Of a stretch of 26,488 nucleotides of DNA, positions 23,778 to 26,488 are shown piece after piece (the first letter of the stretch is position 1; the number at the start of each line of letters is the position of its first letter). Source of the stretch: Bacteroidales bacterium UBA5235 (GTDB lineage: Bacteria; Bacteroidota; Bacteroidia; Bacteroidales; VadinHA17). The notes under the pieces were generated by a model. That model did no database searches. It was given only the letters and a program-made list of their open reading frames with translations, and had not been told where the DNA came from. The DNA is taken from contig DHUL01000051.1 of NCBI GenBank assembly GCA_002409145.1, positions 9,011 through 35,498 on the forward strand, read 5' to 3'. The position numbers and the translations under genes were made by a program.

Positions 23778-24221
23778 ATGCAGATGGATACAGAAGCCGT
23801 AATAAACAAGCTTACTGACATGTTCAGCAGTGACACCCTCGCGATTGACCTGGTGAAGGGCAGACGTGGCATCGTCTCTGTCAGGCCCTCTGCCATCACA
23901 GCCATCTCCGGATACCTGTATAAAAGTGAAGGCTACAGGTTTATCATTGCCTCCGCATTGCATACCAGGCGCGGCTTTGAGATCTACTATCACTTCAGCC
24001 TTGACGCTGAGGGGATGATCCTCAGCCTCCATGTGACCCTCGACAGCGAGAAGCCGCAGATTGAATCGCTCTCAAACATGTTCAGCGCCTCAAACTGGAT
24101 TGAGCGGGAAATGCACGAGCTCTTCGGCATCAACTTCCTCAACCACCCAAACCAGGAAAAACTCCTCTCGGAGGGTAACTGGGCAGACGACGTCTACCCC
24201 TACAGGAAAGAGTTCAGATAA
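23778..24221 (+). CDS. NuoC-like subunit of group 4 [NiFe] hydrogenase
   Basis: A 147-residue homologue of NuoC, EchD and the N-terminal part of HycE. It stabilises the contact between small and large subunits and has no cofactor. The signature SNWIEREMHELFGINFLNHP (105-124) is clear. I place the start at the ATG at 23778, one base after the previous stop; the frame is open further upstream to 23697 within the NuoB-like gene, but that extension is out of character. It is a separate gene from the NuoD-like one here, unlike the fused HycE/HyfG. Confidence 0.9.
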   Translation: MQMDTEAVINKLTDMFSSDTLAIDLVKGRRGIVSVRPSAITAISGYLYKSEGYRFIIASALHTRRGFEIYYHFSLDAEGMILSLHVTLDSEKPQIESLSNMFSASNWIEREMHELFGINFLNHPNQEKLLSEGNWADDVYPYRKEFR

Positions 24222-24234
24222 CAATCCGGAAACG

Positions 24235-25440
24235 ATGGGCAGAAAGACACTCATACCGATAGGACCATATCACCCGCTTCAGGAAGAGCCCGAGCTGTTC
24301 AAACTTTATTGCGACGGCGAAATTGTAACAGACATCAAATGGGAAACCGGCTACAACCACAGAGGAATAGAAAAACTGAGCGAATCAAAAACCTATGACC
24401 AGGTGTTCTTCCTCGTCGAACGCATCTGCGGTATTTGCTCAACGTCACACCCTTTTGCCTTTGCCAACGCCGTTGAAGAGATAGCAGGAGTCGAGATTCC
24501 CGACCGGGCAAAATATATCAGGACAGTCATTGGCGAACTTGAACGCATTCACAGCCACCTCCTCTGGGTGGGCCTCGCCGGCCATTTCCTGGGATACAAC
24601 ACTGTCTTCATGTGGGCCTGGAAATACCGTGAACCCGTTCTTGACCTGTTTGAGATGATAACCGGCAACAGGAACAGTTATGCCATGTTCAAGGTGGGCG
24701 GGGTCAGGCGCGACATAGAAAATCACAAGATCCCTGCCATAAGGAAGGAGATGTCCGTGATACGTAAAAAGATTGATCTCCTGACCGGTGCGGTGATGGA
24801 TGACCCGGTCATTCATGCCCGAACAAAAGGGGTGGGTGTTCTTACAAAACAGGATATCATTGATTATGCTGCCGTCGGCCCCACGGCCAGGGCATCCGGC
24901 ATAGCAACCGACATAAGGAAGGATGATCCGTACGCTGCCTATCCACTGGTAAACTGGAAGGTCATAACTGCTCAGGAAGGAGACGTTTTTGCAAAGGCTG
25001 AGGTGAGACTCCTCGAAATGTATGAATCAGTCTCGATAATAGAACAGTGCATCGATGCCCTCGAAAAACTTAAGGAAGGAGATGTCTCACTGAAGATAAA
25101 TGAGATCCCGGCGGGGATCGGTATGGGACGCGCAGAAGCGCCAAGGGGCGAGGTTTTCCACTTTGTGGTCTCTGACGGCTCCAACTCTCCGGCCAGGCAT
25201 AAAATAAGGGCCCCGAGCTATACGAACATTGCAACATTCAGGAAATCATGCATCGGGCAGACAATAGCTGATGCCACCCTGTCGCTTGCTGCTGTCGATC
25301 CGTGCTACTGCTGTACGGAGAGAATGGCTGCGGTATACGATAACAGTACAGGTGAACGGATACTGAATGCCGGTGAGCTTATTAAGCTTTCCCTGGAAAG
25401 GACAAAAGAAATCAGGAAATCCGTTGCAGGTCATGAATGA
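24235..25440 (+). CDS. Catalytic large subunit of group 4 [NiFe] hydrogenase (NuoD-like)
   Basis: A 401-residue catalytic subunit. Both nickel-binding CxxC pairs are intact: C65 and C68 in RICGICSTSH and C357 and C360 in DPCYCCTER. This shows a true hydrogenase rather than complex I NuoD, which lacks these cysteines. The start at 24235 (MGRKTLIPIGPYHP) fits the family; an upstream in-frame extension to 24061 lies inside the NuoC-like gene and is Ser/Thr-rich junk. After TER363 the chain continues for 38 residues starting at M364, the position where HycE of E. coli is cut by HycI. HypA-F from the divergent operon would supply the NiFe(CN)2CO centre. It overlaps the next gene by 8 bp. Confidence 0.95.
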   Translation: MGRKTLIPIGPYHPLQEEPELFKLYCDGEIVTDIKWETGYNHRGIEKLSESKTYDQVFFLVERICGICSTSHPFAFANAVEEIAGVEIPDRAKYIRTVIGELERIHSHLLWVGLAGHFLGYNTVFMWAWKYREPVLDLFEMITGNRNSYAMFKVGGVRRDIENHKIPAIRKEMSVIRKKIDLLTGAVMDDPVIHARTKGVGVLTKQDIIDYAAVGPTARASGIATDIRKDDPYAAYPLVNWKVITAQEGDVFAKAEVRLLEMYESVSIIEQCIDALEKLKEGDVSLKINEIPAGIGMGRAEAPRGEVFHFVVSDGSNSPARHKIRAPSYTNIATFRKSCIGQTIADATLSLAAVDPCYCCTERMAAVYDNSTGERILNAGELIKLSLERTKEIRKSVAGHE

Positions 25441-26488
25441 ACCCTTCATATCATTAGCCGGTCCTTCCGCCTGCCGGTTGCTTCAGATGCTGATACTGAT
25501 CCCCCTGGCCGGAGGAGTTCTGCTTTTCATCGTGCCTGAGAGATGGCGCACCGCAAAAGGGATTTTAGCCCTGGCTGTAACCCTCTTTGCGGGTTACATC
25601 TCCCTGATGCTATATTCAGCCTCTCCGCAGATGGTCCCTCAGGGAGACAAGGTGACACAGGACTGTATGACCCTTTTTGGTTCTGACCTGGTTGGGAAAG
25701 CCGGAGGATACCTCACCTTCACGGTTGACGGTCTGAGCAAACTGATTGTACTGTTTATAAGTATAATGGCACTGCTGGTGCTGGTTTATTCGATTTCATA
25801 TAACAAATCATCCACCACCCCTCATTTCAGTTCCTGGTTCCTTGTCACAACCGCCTGTTCCTATGGAGCAGTGCTCTCTGACAACCTCATCCTCTTCATC
25901 CTTTTCTGGGGAATACTGGGGATAACACTTTACAAACTTATTCCGGGGAAGGATGAGAAGAGCTCCGCTGCCGCGAAAAAGACCATGATCCTGATAGGGG
26001 CATCAGACACGATAATGCTTGTAGGCATTGCCCTCCTGTGGAGGCTGACGGACACACTGAGTATCAACGGCTTATCACTTGACACCATCAATGGTCTTAA
26101 TATCACGGCGTTTCTTGCCCTGCTTGTCGGCAGCTTCACCAAAGCGGGCGCCTTCCCGTTCCACTCCTGGGTGCCCGATTTTACAGAAAATTCACCCGCT
26201 ACATCATCGGCACTGCTGCCAGCCTCCCTTGACAAACTGCTCGGCATCTATTTCCTTGCCAGGCTGACAGGTGACATGTTCGTGCTGAGTGAGGGAATGA
26301 AGGTTGTTCTTCTGTCTGCAGGGGTGGTGACCATCATCGCTGCAGTGCTGATGGCCCTTATGCAGCACGACTATAAGCGGCTCCTCGGCTATCATGCTGT
26401 CTCGCAGGTGGGATACATGATACTTGGTTTCGGGATCGGTTCGGTACTGGGCGTGGTTGCAGGGCTGTTCCACATGATCAACAATGCC
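25433..26488 (+). CDS. NuoL/MrpD/HyfB-like ion-translocating subunit, cut by window end
   Basis: The first 352 residues of an antiporter-like membrane subunit, open to the last base, starting with ATG at 25433 inside the end of the large-subunit gene. The core is the proton_antipo_M fold: GSFTKAGAFPFHSWVPD (233-249, K237 is the conserved mid-membrane Lys of TM7), a second Lys at K268, QHDYKRLLGYHAVSQVGY (311-328) and LFHMINNA (345-352). The segment that usually reads FWE in TM5, with the Glu essential in NuoL/NuoM, is FWGILGITLYK, so position 160 is Gly. Together with the NuoH-like protein it should couple hydrogenase turnover to H+ or Na+ movement. Further membrane subunits are expected beyond the window. 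Confidence 0.9.
   Translation, partial: MNEPFISLAGPSACRLLQMLILIPLAGGVLLFIVPERWRTAKGILALAVTLFAGYISLMLYSASPQMVPQGDKVTQDCMTLFGSDLVGKAGGYLTFTVDGLSKLIVLFISIMALLVLVYSISYNKSSTTPHFSSWFLVTTACSYGAVLSDNLILFILFWGILGITLYKLIPGKDEKSSAAAKKTMILIGASDTIMLVGIALLWRLTDTLSINGLSLDTINGLNITAFLALLVGSFTKAGAFPFHSWVPDFTENSPATSSALLPASLDKLLGIYFLARLTGDMFVLSEGMKVVLLSAGVVTIIAAVLMALMQHDYKRLLGYHAVSQVGYMILGFGIGSVLGVVAGLFHMINNA

Noticed and set aside
24061..24234. 58-residue N-terminal extension of the large subunit
   Set aside because: It lies within the NuoC-like gene in another frame and is Ser/Thr-rich, with no match to the family.
24235..25440. NuoD subunit of respiratory complex I
   Set aside because: Both nickel-binding CxxC pairs (C65/C68 and C357/C360) are intact and hyp genes are adjacent, so this is a [NiFe] hydrogenase large subunit.

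Overview
This window looks like a chromosomal stretch from an anaerobic, fermentative or syntrophic member of the Bacteroidetes (probably Bacteroidales-like). The reasons are Bacteroidetes-type -7 elements (TAnnTTTG), starts that often lack a Shine-Dalgarno sequence, AT-rich intergenic DNA between roughly 45-50% GC genes, and gene content dominated by H2 metabolism. No rRNA, tRNA, CRISPR array, insertion sequence or attachment site was seen. No gene-free stretch exceeds 300 bases; the longest gaps are 431-640, 3978-4194, 9869-10053, 13494-13657 and 19896-20086.

Region 1 (1-10,000) holds general-metabolism genes. An OsmC-family protein lies divergent from a Crp/Fnr-family regulator, with an inverted repeat between them. 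They are followed by a secreted glycoside hydrolase family 2 enzyme (minus strand), a divergent large SNF2-family ATPase, a multi-pass membrane protein and a sodium:alanine symporter (minus strand).

Region 2 (10,000-19,900, all minus strand) is a hydrogen island. In transcription order it reads rex, hypF, hypC, hypD, hypE, hypA, hypB, then after a 164-bp gap hydC, hydB, hydA and an intrinsic terminator. Rex is an NADH-sensing repressor. HypA-F make and insert the NiFe(CN)2CO centre of [NiFe] hydrogenases. HydABC is a soluble trimeric NADH-linked [FeFe] hydrogenase whose NuoF-like subunit is short and lacks the extra ferredoxin domains of bifurcating enzymes.

Region 3 (20,087 to the window end, plus strand) is a divergent operon for a membrane-bound group 4 [NiFe] hydrogenase, cut off by the window edge. 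It begins with two genes resembling the beta and gamma subunits (4Fe-4S and FAD/2Fe-2S diaphorase) of sulfhydrogenase/anaerobic sulfite reductase. A two-cluster ferredoxin, NuoH-, NuoB-, NuoC- and NuoD-like subunits (the last with both Ni-binding CxxC pairs) and a NuoL/MrpD-like ion-translocating subunit follow. The layout reads as a complex-I-like machine in which NAD(P)H enters through a sulfhydrogenase-type module rather than NuoEFG, and H+/H2 replaces quinone.

The parts are tied together by Rex-box-like palindromes: one over the rex start codon, one just before the start of the membrane hydrogenase operon, and a weaker one upstream of hydC. My working model is that a rising NADH/NAD+ ratio lifts Rex from all three sites, so both hydrogenases and the Ni-centre assembly genes are expressed together to dispose of reductant as H2. 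The [FeFe] maturases HydEFG and a HycI-type endopeptidase are not in the window.
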